DNA of 64,000 nucleotides, from contig CAYZMS010000013.1 in assembly GCA_964479625.1 (NCBI GenBank), positions 46,702-110,701 of the forward strand. The letters are read 5' to 3'. The translations under genes were made by a program, and so were the position numbers. The stretch is from CAYZMS01 sp964479625 (GTDB lineage: Bacteria > Bacteroidota > Bacteroidia > Chitinophagales > Saprospiraceae). The notes beneath the pieces were generated by a model, which worked only from the letters and a program-made list of their open reading frames with translations, ran no database searches and had not been told where the DNA came from. Positions 44,826 through 53,641 of this stretch are shown here, piece after piece (position 1 is the stretch's first letter; the number at the start of each line of letters is the position of its first letter).

Positions 44826-46439
44826 ATGGAATTCGAAAAGACAATGATCCAATCCTATAAACAGAAATATGCCCTCGCAGCATCCTATGATGCCATTTTG
44901 ATCGGTTCGGGTATCGGGTGCCTGGCAACTGCCGTTTGCCTTTCCAAAGCCGGTAGACGTTGTTTGATCCTTGAAAGGCACTATACTGCGGGGGGCTATA
45001 CCCATGTTTTTAAAAGAAAAGGGTATGAATGGGATGTCGGGATCCATTACATCGGGGAGGTTAAACGGGAACACTCTGTCCTCCGCCACTTATTCGATTA
45101 CCTAAGCGATGGCGCCCTGGAATGGGCGGATATGGGAGAGGTGTATGATCGAATGGTGATCGGTGAGCAGATTTTCGATTTTCCTAAAGGGGTAGAGGCA
45201 TTCAAACAACAAATGAAGACCTATTTCCCGGAGGAGGCGGAGGCCATCGATCGCTATGTGGAACTGGTATTCGAAACGACCCGTGCGAGTAGAAAATATT
45301 ATGCCTCCAAGGTTTTACCCCCTCTGATACAACGATTCATTGGGGCCCGTTTACAAAGATCCTACCTGGAATATGCCGGTCGAACGACCCTTGAGGTATT
45401 GCAGGGATTAACAGATAACGCATTACTGATTAAAGTCCTGACTGGTCAGTATGGAGATTACGGCCTTCCACCCGCACAAAGCAGTTTTGGTATGCATGCT
45501 TCGGTTGCCAAACATTACTTCTGGGGTGGAAGCTATCCGGTAGGAGGCTCCTCCAGGATCATTGAAACCGTTGATCCCATCCTGGAGGCAAACGGAAGCA
45601 CCATATTTACCAATGCAGAGGTGGAAGAGGTGCTGGTCGAAAAAGGGAAGGCTACGGGCGTTAGAATGTCGGATGGCCAGGTTTTTGAAGCCGGAACAGT
45701 AATTAGCGGAGTTGGTGTAATGAATACTTTCCAGCAACTACTTCCGTCCGAGCTTTCGAAAAAGATCGGTTATGAAGCTAAACTGAAGAAGGTTAGTCCC
45801 TCGGCCGCACATGCCTGTTTGTATATTGGCCTGAATGGTTCTCCAGAAGAATTACAATTACCCAAGGCAAATTATTGGGTCTACCCGGAGGATCTGGGAC
45901 ATGATGAGGCAGTAGCCCGCTATGAAAAAGATCCGGATGCTCCTTTTCCGGTGGTTTATATTTCTTTTCCGGCTGCAAAGGATCCCAGTTGGTCAGAACG
46001 CTATCCAGGGAAAAGTGCCATTGATATCATCACGGTAATGCCTTATGAACTTTTCGAAGCCTGGGAAGACACCCGCTGGAAGAAAAGGGGCCCCGAATAC
46101 GATACCCTAAAAGAAAAATACGCCCAGCGCCTATTGGCAGCACTTTACAAGCTGGAACCGCAACTGAAGAACAAGGTGGATTGCTACGAACTGTCTACCC
46201 CCATCACCACCCGCCACTTTATGAATTATCAAAAGGGAGAACTTTATGGCATCCAGCATGATCCCAGTCGCTATTTCCAGAAATTTCTACAACCCAGAAC
46301 CCCAATAAAAAACCTCTACCTAACTGGTCAGGATATTGTTACAGCAGGGGTAGGCGGTGCGCTGTTTGCAGGCTTCCTGACCGCTTCTGTTCTTTTAAAG
46401 AAAAATATGGTGAAAGCAGCTATGTCCTATCAGGTATAA
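44826..46439 (+). CDS. Phytoene-desaturase/RetSat-type FAD oxidoreductase
   Basis: An N-terminal Rossmann FAD motif DAILIGSGIGCLATAVCLSK and the following ILERHYTAGGYTHVFKRKG and WDVGIHYIGEV match the carotenoid isomerase/retinol saturase-like group. The C-terminal TGQDIVTAGVGGALFAGFL is the second FAD motif. The length of 537 residues is right. It may saturate or isomerise a polyene or carotenoid; no carotenoid genes are adjacent. Convergent with the minus-strand hypothetical at 46469. Confidence 0.88.
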   Translation: MEFEKTMIQSYKQKYALAASYDAILIGSGIGCLATAVCLSKAGRRCLILERHYTAGGYTHVFKRKGYEWDVGIHYIGEVKREHSVLRHLFDYLSDGALEWADMGEVYDRMVIGEQIFDFPKGVEAFKQQMKTYFPEEAEAIDRYVELVFETTRASRKYYASKVLPPLIQRFIGARLQRSYLEYAGRTTLEVLQGLTDNALLIKVLTGQYGDYGLPPAQSSFGMHASVAKHYFWGGSYPVGGSSRIIETVDPILEANGSTIFTNAEVEEVLVEKGKATGVRMSDGQVFEAGTVISGVGVMNTFQQLLPSELSKKIGYEAKLKKVSPSAAHACLYIGLNGSPEELQLPKANYWVYPEDLGHDEAVARYEKDPDAPFPVVYISFPAAKDPSWSERYPGKSAIDIITVMPYELFEAWEDTRWKKRGPEYDTLKEKYAQRLLAALYKLEPQLKNKVDCYELSTPITTRHFMNYQKGELYGIQHDPSRYFQKFLQPRTPIKNLYLTGQDIVTAGVGGALFAGFLTASVLLKKNMVKAAMSYQV

Positions 46440-46468
46440 AGAGGAGAAAAGTGCCCACCTGCACCGGT

Positions 46469-46984
46469 CTATTGTACTACTTCCTTGAAAATGTGAATTT
46501 CCTGGGGTGCCTTTTCATTCCCTCCAAACCAGGTGTTGATGTCCATGGCAAGTTTCCTATTATGATTGAAAACGAAGGAGTCCTGTACTTTTTTACCATC
46601 CCGGGGGCGTTCGAGAATGACAGTGTAGGTCTTTTTGTTGTAATCGACTAGGATGGTGACCAGGAACTCTTCCTCTCGCTTTACGGTCATTAAGGTTTCG
46701 GTGTAGTCACGACCTTTGTCTACATGGTAGTAGGCATTCATTTCGATAAGGTCCATCTCCTTGTTGTATCTCCAACCTACCATAACGGTATCCGCCATAG
46801 TGTTCAGCAGGTTGTAATAAAGCCCGAGGAGCTTGTTCCAGTCGAGTTGGTCCACGTCCTTTAGGTCATAATTGGTATTAGCTCCGAATTTACAGCGCCA
46901 GGTAACTTTCTCGGGCTTGTTCCTTACCTTTATTTCCTGTGGTAGTGCAAAATGGGTTCCCGCTTTGTGTACGAACTTTTTCAT
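46469..46984 (-). CDS. Conserved hypothetical cytoplasmic protein
   Basis: I do not recognise the family. ATG 46984 (KKFVHKAGTHFALPQEI) is preferred over upstream start codons. The 171-residue product is soluble, lacks a signal peptide, and has alternating strand and helix (NPEKVTWRCKFGANTNYD-like region, MVGWRYNKEMDLIEMNAYYH, DYNKKTYTVILERPRDGK). It diverges from the SpoU methylase gene. Confidence 0.75.
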   Translation of the reverse strand: MKKFVHKAGTHFALPQEIKVRNKPEKVTWRCKFGANTNYDLKDVDQLDWNKLLGLYYNLLNTMADTVMVGWRYNKEMDLIEMNAYYHVDKGRDYTETLMTVKREEEFLVTILVDYNKKTYTVILERPRDGKKVQDSFVFNHNRKLAMDINTWFGGNEKAPQEIHIFKEVVQ

Positions 46985-47091
46985 TTGAATTCTTTTGGTT
47001 ATTTGGAATGGATCGGCATTCCAAAGATAGGATTTAGACCAGGAAGGGGGTAGCCGTTTTCGACAAATTCGGAGGATTATCAAAACTTGTT

Positions 47092-47631
47092 TTGGAGCAG
47101 GAAAAACAAAAAACCTTTCGGGAAGCCCGGGCTCAACCGGAGCAGCGGGCCAAATGGGTTATGGAGCACCGGCATCCGCTGGCTTTATTGTTAGATGAGA
47201 TCGAAAGTCCAAGAAATTTAGGGGCCCTGTTTCGATTGGCCGAGGCTGCCCGCCTCGAAAAAATATTCTATCGGGGAGCACAACCAAATCTGAGTGACCG
47301 AAAGCTACAACGGGCTGCCCGCACTACCCAGCGCCTGCTGGAATTTGAGTTACTCCCTCCCCATCCCGACTGGGAAAGGCTAAAAGCCAGGTACCAATTC
47401 CTGGCTTTAGAGATCACCGATCGTTCGGTTCCTTATTACCGCTTTCGACCGAAAACCCCAGTTTTATTGGCCGTAGGCAATGAAAAAAGGGGAATTAGCG
47501 AAGAAGTTTTGCAGCAGGTAGATCAAAGCATACATATACCCATGATGGGTTTAAATACATCCATGAATGTAACGGTAGCCAGCGGGATCGCGGTTTATGG
47601 GCTATTGGAAAAAGCGAACCTCTTGCCCTAA
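47092..47631 (+). CDS. SpoU/TrmH family RNA 2'-O-methyltransferase
   Basis: The C-terminal SPOUT knot shows LLDEIESPRNLGALFRLAE, VLLAVGNEKRGISEEVLQQ and IPMMGLNTSMNVTVASGIA, the three motifs of SpoU enzymes, with the knot Asn and Gly in place. The start is TTG 47092 (EQEKQKTFREARAQPEQ); ATG 47160 is an alternative that keeps the core. Length 179. It modifies tRNA or rRNA; the target cannot be told. It overlaps the convergent DUF6249 gene by 4 nt at stop codons. Confidence 0.88.
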   Translation: MEQEKQKTFREARAQPEQRAKWVMEHRHPLALLLDEIESPRNLGALFRLAEAARLEKIFYRGAQPNLSDRKLQRAARTTQRLLEFELLPPHPDWERLKARYQFLALEITDRSVPYYRFRPKTPVLLAVGNEKRGISEEVLQQVDQSIHIPMMGLNTSMNVTVASGIAVYGLLEKANLLP

Positions 47632-48017
47632 ACCATTTCAGTAAATTCCTCTTCTTCCTTTTTTGTAGTTTTTTCGAATTTGGTGTTTACGTAGAAATAA
47701 AAACCGATAAGTCCCAGTCCTACAAAAAACAACATAGAACTAAAGGAGGCCAATTCGCCATTTACTCCTAAGCCTTCCTCGAGGAGTGTTCCAAAAAGTA
47801 AGCCGAATCCGGCCATTACAGCCACTACCCCAAACTTTAAGGCATTCAGTTGATTTCCCGGCCCCCGTCGGGTTCGCAAAATGGAAGCATCCCTGCCCGA
47901 CTCAATCAGTGCCATGTGAATGCGGTTTTTATAGGTGTAGTGCAAATACAAGAACACAATGATGGCCAGGAACGGCCAGATGATGCCCATGATCGCTACC
48001 AAAAATTGTGGTTTCAT
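47628..48017 (-). CDS. DUF6249-like small membrane protein
   Basis: The 129-residue product has three hydrophobic segments (about 7-26, 60-80 and 92-112) and a short charged middle (ESGRDASILRTRRGPGNQLN), as in the small DUF6249 proteins that often accompany ECF sigma/anti-sigma pairs in Bacteroidota. Its stop overlaps that of the SpoU gene by 4 nt. It is divergent from the anti-sigma-like gene at 48321 across a 303-bp stretch. Confidence 0.75.
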   Translation of the reverse strand: MKPQFLVAIMGIIWPFLAIIVFLYLHYTYKNRIHMALIESGRDASILRTRRGPGNQLNALKFGVVAVMAGFGLLFGTLLEEGLGVNGELASFSSMLFFVGLGLIGFYFYVNTKFEKTTKKEEEEFTEMV

Positions 48018-48320
48018 TTATTTTGATTTTCATCTTAAGACGAGGGTGCAGGGGAAAGGGTTACAGCTTTAGTGGTAAGCAGGCTGGGGGTTCATGTTGA
48101 ATGGGTTTCGCCAGGAATGGAACCGTTTACCCTTTGGCTTGGATCTGCGCCCTATGGTTTAGTGGTTTGAAGATCAGGCTATACTCCTTGATGGATCGAA
48201 TGATGCTCCCATTCCTGAGCCAACAGTCATTTTGTAACCAATTGCTTTCCGGCTGCGTCTTTATAATACCTTTGCTGGGAAAAGATCGCCGGGGGGCTCA
48301 CGAAATCGGAGTCAGAGCGA
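48018..48320. other. Region where a sigma factor would be expected; none seen
   Basis: In many relatives the DUF6249 and anti-sigma-like genes flank an ECF sigma factor. Here this 303-bp stretch has no sigma-like ORF in any frame. From 48267 the reading frame of the next gene is open and reads in-register with it (EKIAGGLTKSESERLNELL), so the N-terminus of that gene probably begins before 48321 but without a standard start codon. Confidence 0.5.
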
Positions 48321-48731
48321 TTGAATGAGCTGCTGAGCTTGCACCCTGACCTGAAAAAAGAATGGGAAAGCCTGCAATTGCTGGAAGACAGCCTGCGGTC
48401 GCAAGAAGTGGAAGAGCCAGGCATGCGATTTAGCAGAAATGTAATGGATCAACTCCCGACCAAATATCAAAAAATTGAGCCACGGCCCTTGTTCTCCAGA
48501 AAGATCGGATTAAATCTGGGGTTATTCCTCACCCTCAGTGTATTACTTGGGGTTGGGCTGCCGACCATGGAATCAGACACCTCCCCCTCCCCCTTTTTGC
48601 AAGCCTATCTTGAATTCTGGCAGCAATTACCGTCAGAAACCCTCGTCTGGATAAGTATGCTTTCCGTTACCTTCGTTGTGGCAGCCCTGCTGGACCATAG
48701 TCTTGCACGACGATTCTGGAAGGGTAGCTAA
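48321..48731 (+). CDS. Anti-sigma-like single-TM protein (N-terminus uncertain)
   Basis: TTG 48321 gives 136 residues, NELLSLHPDLKKEWESLQLL then a charged soluble half and two hydrophobic segments (about 54-72 and 106-124). The soluble half resembles zinc-free anti-sigma proteins in Bacteroidota (EKIAGG... SESERLNELL...DLKKEW, upstream residues in frame from 48267). No sigma factor gene is next to it. A membrane-bound regulator is likely; it could be a remnant after sigma gene loss. Confidence 0.6.
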   Translation: MNELLSLHPDLKKEWESLQLLEDSLRSQEVEEPGMRFSRNVMDQLPTKYQKIEPRPLFSRKIGLNLGLFLTLSVLLGVGLPTMESDTSPSPFLQAYLEFWQQLPSETLVWISMLSVTFVVAALLDHSLARRFWKGS

Positions 48732-48738
48732 AAGCCCC

Positions 48739-50073
48739 TTATCCTTTAAAAAGTAGGCGTTCGCCCATTTTCGACTCATTGAATTGGCCATTGTAGTAAG
48801 CCAGGTGACCGCTTACTACGGTAGCCTCCACCTTGCCTCGAAAGTCCTGACCCTCAAAAGGAGACCAATTGCATTTATAATGGAGGTTGTTCTTGGTTAC
48901 CTTCCATTCTTTGTCAGGATCCAGCAGAACCATATCTGCCCAGTATCCTTCTTCCAGAAATCCCCGATCTTCGATCTGGTAGCAAATAGCAGGGGCATGG
49001 CACATTTTTTCAACGATCTGCTCCAGACTGATTTGCCTTTTGTGGTAGAAATTCAGCATGATATTTAAACTATGCTGTACCAAAGGAACTCCGGAAGGAG
49101 CATTAAAATAGATGCCCTGTTTTTCTTCCCAGGTGTGAGGGGCATGATCCGTTGCGATTATGTCCAGCCGGTTATCCAGCAAGGCAGGAAGTAATGCCAT
49201 CTGGTGCTTGGCGCCTTTAATAGCGGGGTTGCATTTGATCTGAGCCCCCAGGCGCTGGTAATGATCACTGTCAAAATACAAATGATGGACGCAAACTTCC
49301 GAGGTGATCCGTTTTTCCTGAAGGGGTTTATCGTTTTCGAATAGTTCCAGTTCATCCTGGGTAGAAATATGTAAAATATGCAGGCGGGTATTGTGTTTGT
49401 GTGCCAGGTCTACGGCAAAGGAAGAAGATTTGAAACAAGCTTCCGTAGACCGGATAAGGGGGTGGCACTCGATGGGTACCTCCTCTCCATATTGATCCCT
49501 GAATTTGGCCTCGTTGGTTCGAATGGTTTGCTCATCCTCGCAGTGGGTGGCAATTAGCATTGGGGATCGGCTGAAGACCTGTTCCAGGGTGTTTGCGTCA
49601 TCCACCAGCATACTGCCGGTGCTGGATCCCATGAAGATCTTTATACCGCAAACCGTTCTTAGGTCCGTTTTTAGAACTTCTTGCAGGTTATCATTTGACA
49701 CCCCCATAAAAAAGGAGTAGTTGGCCAGCGCCACCTCGGAGGCCCGATGGTACTTTTCTGCCAGTAATTCCTGGGTCAGTGCCGGTGGTTTGGTATTGGG
49801 CATTTCCATAAAACTGGTAACTCCTCCTGCTACTGCCGCCCGGCTTTCGGTATACAGCTCTGCCTTATGGGTGAGACCGGGTTCTCGGAAGTGGACCTGG
49901 TCATCAATGATCCCAGGGATCAACAGCTTACCCTCGGCTTCAATGGCTTGTTTGGCCTCTGCATCGATCTGGCCATCAATTTTTTCGATTCTTCCGTTTT
50001 TGACCAAAACATCTCCCTCTCGAATTTCCTGACGATTAACGATCCGGGCGTTTCGAACGATTAGGTCACTCAT
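48739..50073 (-). CDS. pyrC: Dihydroorotase
   Basis: This zinc amidohydrolase closes carbamoyl aspartate to dihydroorotate in pyrimidine synthesis. Marks are IPGIIDDQVHFREPGLTHK (metal-binding H-x-R type site), VAGGVTSFMEMPNTKPP, LIATHCEDEQT, THLHILHIST-like RLHILHISTQDE, and IATDHAPHTWEEK with the conserved Asp. Length 444 is typical of class I DHO. It lies 17 nt after the M20 peptidase gene on the same strand. Confidence 0.93.
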   Translation of the reverse strand: MSDLIVRNARIVNRQEIREGDVLVKNGRIEKIDGQIDAEAKQAIEAEGKLLIPGIIDDQVHFREPGLTHKAELYTESRAAVAGGVTSFMEMPNTKPPALTQELLAEKYHRASEVALANYSFFMGVSNDNLQEVLKTDLRTVCGIKIFMGSSTGSMLVDDANTLEQVFSRSPMLIATHCEDEQTIRTNEAKFRDQYGEEVPIECHPLIRSTEACFKSSSFAVDLAHKHNTRLHILHISTQDELELFENDKPLQEKRITSEVCVHHLYFDSDHYQRLGAQIKCNPAIKGAKHQMALLPALLDNRLDIIATDHAPHTWEEKQGIYFNAPSGVPLVQHSLNIMLNFYHKRQISLEQIVEKMCHAPAICYQIEDRGFLEEGYWADMVLLDPDKEWKVTKNNLHYKCNWSPFEGQDFRGKVEATVVSGHLAYYNGQFNESKMGERLLFKG

Positions 50074-50090
50074 GTTAGTTCTTTTCTGGT

Positions 50091-51473
50091 TTATTCACCG
50101 GCATAATAATGATAAAAGTACGGAATGGTCTCAACGCCTCTATGAAAATTGAAAAGACCATAATGCTCGTTGGGTGAGTGGATGGAGTCTGAATCCAGGC
50201 CAAAACCGAGGAGTACGGTTTTCACTTTAAGAATGCTTTCGAATAAAGCAATGATCGGAATACTGCCACCGCTACGCAGGGGGATGGGGGGCTTCCCGAA
50301 GGTTCGTTCCATGGCCTTCGCTGCTGCCTGGTACTCAGGCGTATTAGTGGGCGTTATCACCGGATGCCCTCCGTGGTGGGGCCGAACTTCTACCTGAACA
50401 GAAGGAGGGGCAATGTTTTTGAAGTGTTCCGCAAATAGGGCAGTGATCTTATCGGGGTCCTGGTTGGGCACCAGGCGCATGCTGATCTTAGCGTAGGCCT
50501 TAGAAGGAAGGACCGTCTTGGCACCTTCTCCGATATAGCCGCCCCAGATGCCATTAACATCCAGAGTGGGCCGGATGCTGGTGCGCTCCAGTGTGGTGAA
50601 ACCGGCTTCTCCGTGAACAGCCTCAATAGCGAGTTCGTCCTTATAGGCCTCCAGGTCAAAGGGCGCCTGATTCATCGCCTGGCGTTCCTGGGTGGACAAT
50701 TCTTCAACGGCATCGTAAAAGCCCGGAATGGTAATGTGGTTGTTCTCGTCCTGTAGTTGAGCGATCATTTTCGCCAGAATATTGACCGGATTCGCGACCC
50801 CGCCGCCATAGACCCCTGAGTGCAGGTCCTTCTTAGGGCCGATAACTTCCACCTCCACATAGCTCAGCCCTCTCAAGCCAGTGGTAATGGATGGAGTATC
50901 CTTGGCGATCATAGACGTATCTGAAACCAGGATAACGTCGCATTGCAAGCGTTCCCGCTTGGCCTCCAGAAATGCTTCCAGATTTTCCGAACCGATCTCC
51001 TCTTCCCCTTCGATCATGAACTTAATGTTGCAGGGAAGGGCATCTTGCTTCATCATAGCCTCGAAGGCTTTTACATGCATGAAAAACTGACCTTTATCGT
51101 CGCAGGCACCCCTAGCAAAAATTGCTCCCTTGGGATGGATATTCGTTTTTTTTATTACCGGTTCGAAAGGAGGGGAGTCCCATAGGTTTAAAGGATCTGC
51201 AGGTTGGACATCATAATGCCCGTATACCATAACAGTGGGCTTAGATGGATCTACTATTTTTTCTCCGTAAACGACCGGATGGCCCGCCGTTTCGATCAAT
51301 TCTACCGAGTCAGCTCCGGCTTTCCGGAGGCTTTCGGCTACCCATTCTGCCGTTTTGATCATATCACCCTGGTGCGCTGGGTCGGCACTTATAGAGGGAA
51401 GACGAAGGAGCTCGAGCAGTTCATCCAGGAACCGTTCTTTATGGGATTGAATATACGCTTGGACATTTTCCAT
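50091..51473 (-). CDS. M20 family dipeptidase/metallopeptidase
   Basis: The zinc-binding blocks are TVMVYGHYDVQPADPLNLW, FARGACDDKGQFFMHVKAF, FMIEGEEEIGSENLEAF and the end SIHSPNEHYGLFNFHRG. There is no signal peptide, so it acts in the cytoplasm on dipeptides. The length of 460 residues is normal for the dipeptidase-type family. It follows trmH by 74 nt and precedes pyrC by 17 nt. Confidence 0.92.
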   Translation of the reverse strand: MENVQAYIQSHKERFLDELLELLRLPSISADPAHQGDMIKTAEWVAESLRKAGADSVELIETAGHPVVYGEKIVDPSKPTVMVYGHYDVQPADPLNLWDSPPFEPVIKKTNIHPKGAIFARGACDDKGQFFMHVKAFEAMMKQDALPCNIKFMIEGEEEIGSENLEAFLEAKRERLQCDVILVSDTSMIAKDTPSITTGLRGLSYVEVEVIGPKKDLHSGVYGGGVANPVNILAKMIAQLQDENNHITIPGFYDAVEELSTQERQAMNQAPFDLEAYKDELAIEAVHGEAGFTTLERTSIRPTLDVNGIWGGYIGEGAKTVLPSKAYAKISMRLVPNQDPDKITALFAEHFKNIAPPSVQVEVRPHHGGHPVITPTNTPEYQAAAKAMERTFGKPPIPLRSGGSIPIIALFESILKVKTVLLGFGLDSDSIHSPNEHYGLFNFHRGVETIPYFYHYYAGE

Positions 51474-51547
51474 TTTGGAGGCTTTTTGAAGTGGTTAGGT
51501 AAAAGCTCTTTAAAAGTAATTATAAAGCCCCAGAGAGCCATGGGGTT

Positions 51548-52180
51548 TTATTCTAAATTGATCTTTCGCTGTTTAATCTTCTGTTTGTGTCGTTCCGTAT
51601 AGTCTTCAAGCAGGGCTTCCTGTTGCTCTGGTGAAGCCGGGTTGTGCTGGTCGTAGAAGCCGACTTCTTTCCGCTGACGGAGGGTCTCAAACAGTGTAAC
51701 TGCGCAGGCGACGGAAATATTCAGGCTTTGGGTCATACCCATCATGGGGATCACGAAGTTGCCGTCGGCATATTCCAGGGCAGTTTCGCTTAAGCCCTCA
51801 TGCTCATTGCCAAAAAGGAAGGCAGTAGATTGGGTGAGGTTTAAGCTGTAGAGGTCCTGGGCAGCTGCACTCAAATGGGTGGCCAGAATGCGATCATAGC
51901 GTTTTCGCACTTCCCGGATGCAGGCTTCGGCCGTTTCAAAAAGAAATACGTCCATCCATCGGCTGGCTCCCCCGGAGGTCTTTCGGCCCAGTTGAATGCG
52001 CTCTTCCGTAAGCCGGGAGTCCGTATAGAGCACAAAAATCTCCCGTATGCCCACGGCATCACAACTTCTCATGACCGCCGATATATTGTGCGGATCATGT
52101 ACGTTCTCCAGAATAACCGTCAGGTCGAATTGCCGCTTGTGAGCCGTTTCCCGCAAGCGTTCTTGGCGTTGCGGGCTCAT
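51548..52180 (-). CDS. trmH: tRNA (guanosine-18-2'-O)-methyltransferase
   Basis: SpoU marks are LTVILENVHDPHNISAVMRS, RKTSGGASRWMDV, AFLFGNEHEGLSETALEYAD and FVIPMMGMTQSLNISVACAV. The N-terminal RQERLRETAHKRQFDLT and the C-terminal helical extension with basic residues match TrmH. Length 210. Its ATG directly abuts the TAA of the lipoprotein gene (TAAATG), so the two are coupled. Confidence 0.9.
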   Translation of the reverse strand: MSPQRQERLRETAHKRQFDLTVILENVHDPHNISAVMRSCDAVGIREIFVLYTDSRLTEERIQLGRKTSGGASRWMDVFLFETAEACIREVRKRYDRILATHLSAAAQDLYSLNLTQSTAFLFGNEHEGLSETALEYADGNFVIPMMGMTQSLNISVACAVTLFETLRQRKEVGFYDQHNPASPEQQEALLEDYTERHKQKIKQRKINLE

Positions 52181-53641
52181 TTATTTCAGGGGTTGAAAAT
52201 GGTAATCTCTGAATACGAGAATATTGACGAATTTATTCTCGTATTGCTCTATGGGCAGCCGTTCTGGATCTGCTCCCGGCTGTAGGTCTACTACAGGTTC
52301 GAATTCGAACTGTGTATGGAGGTATTGCCCGGGGGCCGTTTCTTCCCGGTCGATGGCTACCTGAAAGCGCGTACCGTGCTGGTGCAGCATGCGCCCGAAG
52401 TAGAGCATGAGGTCATATCCGATAAAGGCTTCGGTATTTGGAAGGGTGCCGAAGCGATCATAAAAGTCACGCCGAAAGGAGGCCGTTTCATCGTCCCGGT
52501 AATCCAGGTAGTAATGACTACTGATCCGGACATTCAGTTTTTCGAAATAGTCGTAGTCGATCCTTTCGTAGCTCATCCAGGGCGGCATCCCGTAAACGAC
52601 AGCATTTTGGCCCCTTTTTCTGGCCAGGTCAATATTGCGGAGAACGGAGTAAACAAAGGTCTCGTCCGCCCAGGAGGGCACAATAAAGGCCACTTCCGAT
52701 TTACCCTCTAGGAATTGCTGGATATCCAGTCGGTCATATTGACTGGGATCTTCCGGAATGACGTATTCCGCCAGTGGAGTAACGGCGCTACTTCCTTCTA
52801 CAGTCTGGTGTGCCTGTTGTATGTATTGCAGGCAAACGCGCTCTACCTGATTATTACGACTGATCAAGACGATGTCCCGGGGGGAGAAATATTCGCGGGC
52901 ATGTTTGTACAAGGCCTCCACATGTGTTTCCAGGGAAGGGTTGACCTGGATAAAGTTGGTATTCTCGCTGGTTAGGTTGGGAGCAGCTGAATAGGGAGAA
53001 ACCAATACCCGGTTTTGGTTTTTTACAAAATCGGCCAACAATTTCACATTTTCTCGTCGATAGGGCCCCATGATCATGTGAGCAGCCTCCAGGTCCTTAT
53101 CCCTGGCGATCATATTGGTTACCACTGAAGGGTTTGCCTGGCTATCCTTTACGGAAATATTTAAACTAATGCCCTCCGCCCGGAGTTTATCCAGGGCCAT
53201 TAAAAGTCCGCCGTAGTAATGTACCGACCAAAGAGAGACCTTGTTTTTAATTTCCCCGTCGGCATTAGCTTCGTTAGCCATGAAGGGCAACAGGACAGAT
53301 ACATTGTATCGGCCGAGCATCTGGGAGTTTTGATCATTGCCGGCTCCGCTGGGAGGGCGTTGATCTTCGGGAAGACCAATGGGTTTACTGTTGTTGTTTT
53401 CCCACTTGATGGTGTCCATCCCCCCTGCAGGCGGTTTTTCGATCACTACCCAGTCCCCAGTCTCGGGGTCGTACACTTTTGTACCTTCGATCTCCGCCAG
53501 TTCGTCTTCAGGCCCCGTATCCGGTAGGCCACTGCTGGCTGGTTTGAACAGATTACAACTGCTCAAAAGCAATAGAAGGGCGAAGGTCAAGCAAGCCCTA
53601 TTCCCATTCAATCGTAGAGGGCGGTTTGGTGCTGATATCAT
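52181..53641 (-). CDS. Periplasmic-binding-fold (type 1) lipoprotein
   Basis: The lipoprotein signal ends LLLLLSSC. The mature protein has NVSVLLPFMANEANADGEIK, DIVLISRNNQVERVCLQY and EAFIGYDLMLYFGRML, the order of a type 1 periplasmic-binding (Leu/Ile/Val-binding-like) fold in Bacteroidota lipoproteins. The start at 53641 overlaps the guaA 3' end by 44 nt; TTG 53590, 7 nt after the guaA stop, is the alternative but loses the basic n-region. It follows guaA and precedes trmH. A ligand-binding or cell-wall-linked role is unknown. Confidence 0.75.
   Translation of the reverse strand: MISAPNRPLRLNGNRACLTFALLLLLSSCNLFKPASSGLPDTGPEDELAEIEGTKVYDPETGDWVVIEKPPAGGMDTIKWENNNSKPIGLPEDQRPPSGAGNDQNSQMLGRYNVSVLLPFMANEANADGEIKNKVSLWSVHYYGGLLMALDKLRAEGISLNISVKDSQANPSVVTNMIARDKDLEAAHMIMGPYRRENVKLLADFVKNQNRVLVSPYSAAPNLTSENTNFIQVNPSLETHVEALYKHAREYFSPRDIVLISRNNQVERVCLQYIQQAHQTVEGSSAVTPLAEYVIPEDPSQYDRLDIQQFLEGKSEVAFIVPSWADETFVYSVLRNIDLARKRGQNAVVYGMPPWMSYERIDYDYFEKLNVRISSHYYLDYRDDETASFRRDFYDRFGTLPNTEAFIGYDLMLYFGRMLHQHGTRFQVAIDREETAPGQYLHTQFEFEPVVDLQPGADPERLPIEQYENKFVNILVFRDYHFQPLK

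Noticed and set aside
48101..48328. 75-residue ORF in the expected sigma factor place
   Set aside because: Reading in all frames gave no sigma region 2 or 4 features; the frame of the anti-sigma-like gene explains the coding signal.
47092..52180. Two SpoU-type methylases within 5 kb as a duplicated pair
   Set aside because: They differ in N- and C-terminal parts, and one matches TrmH closely; the closeness is likely chance.
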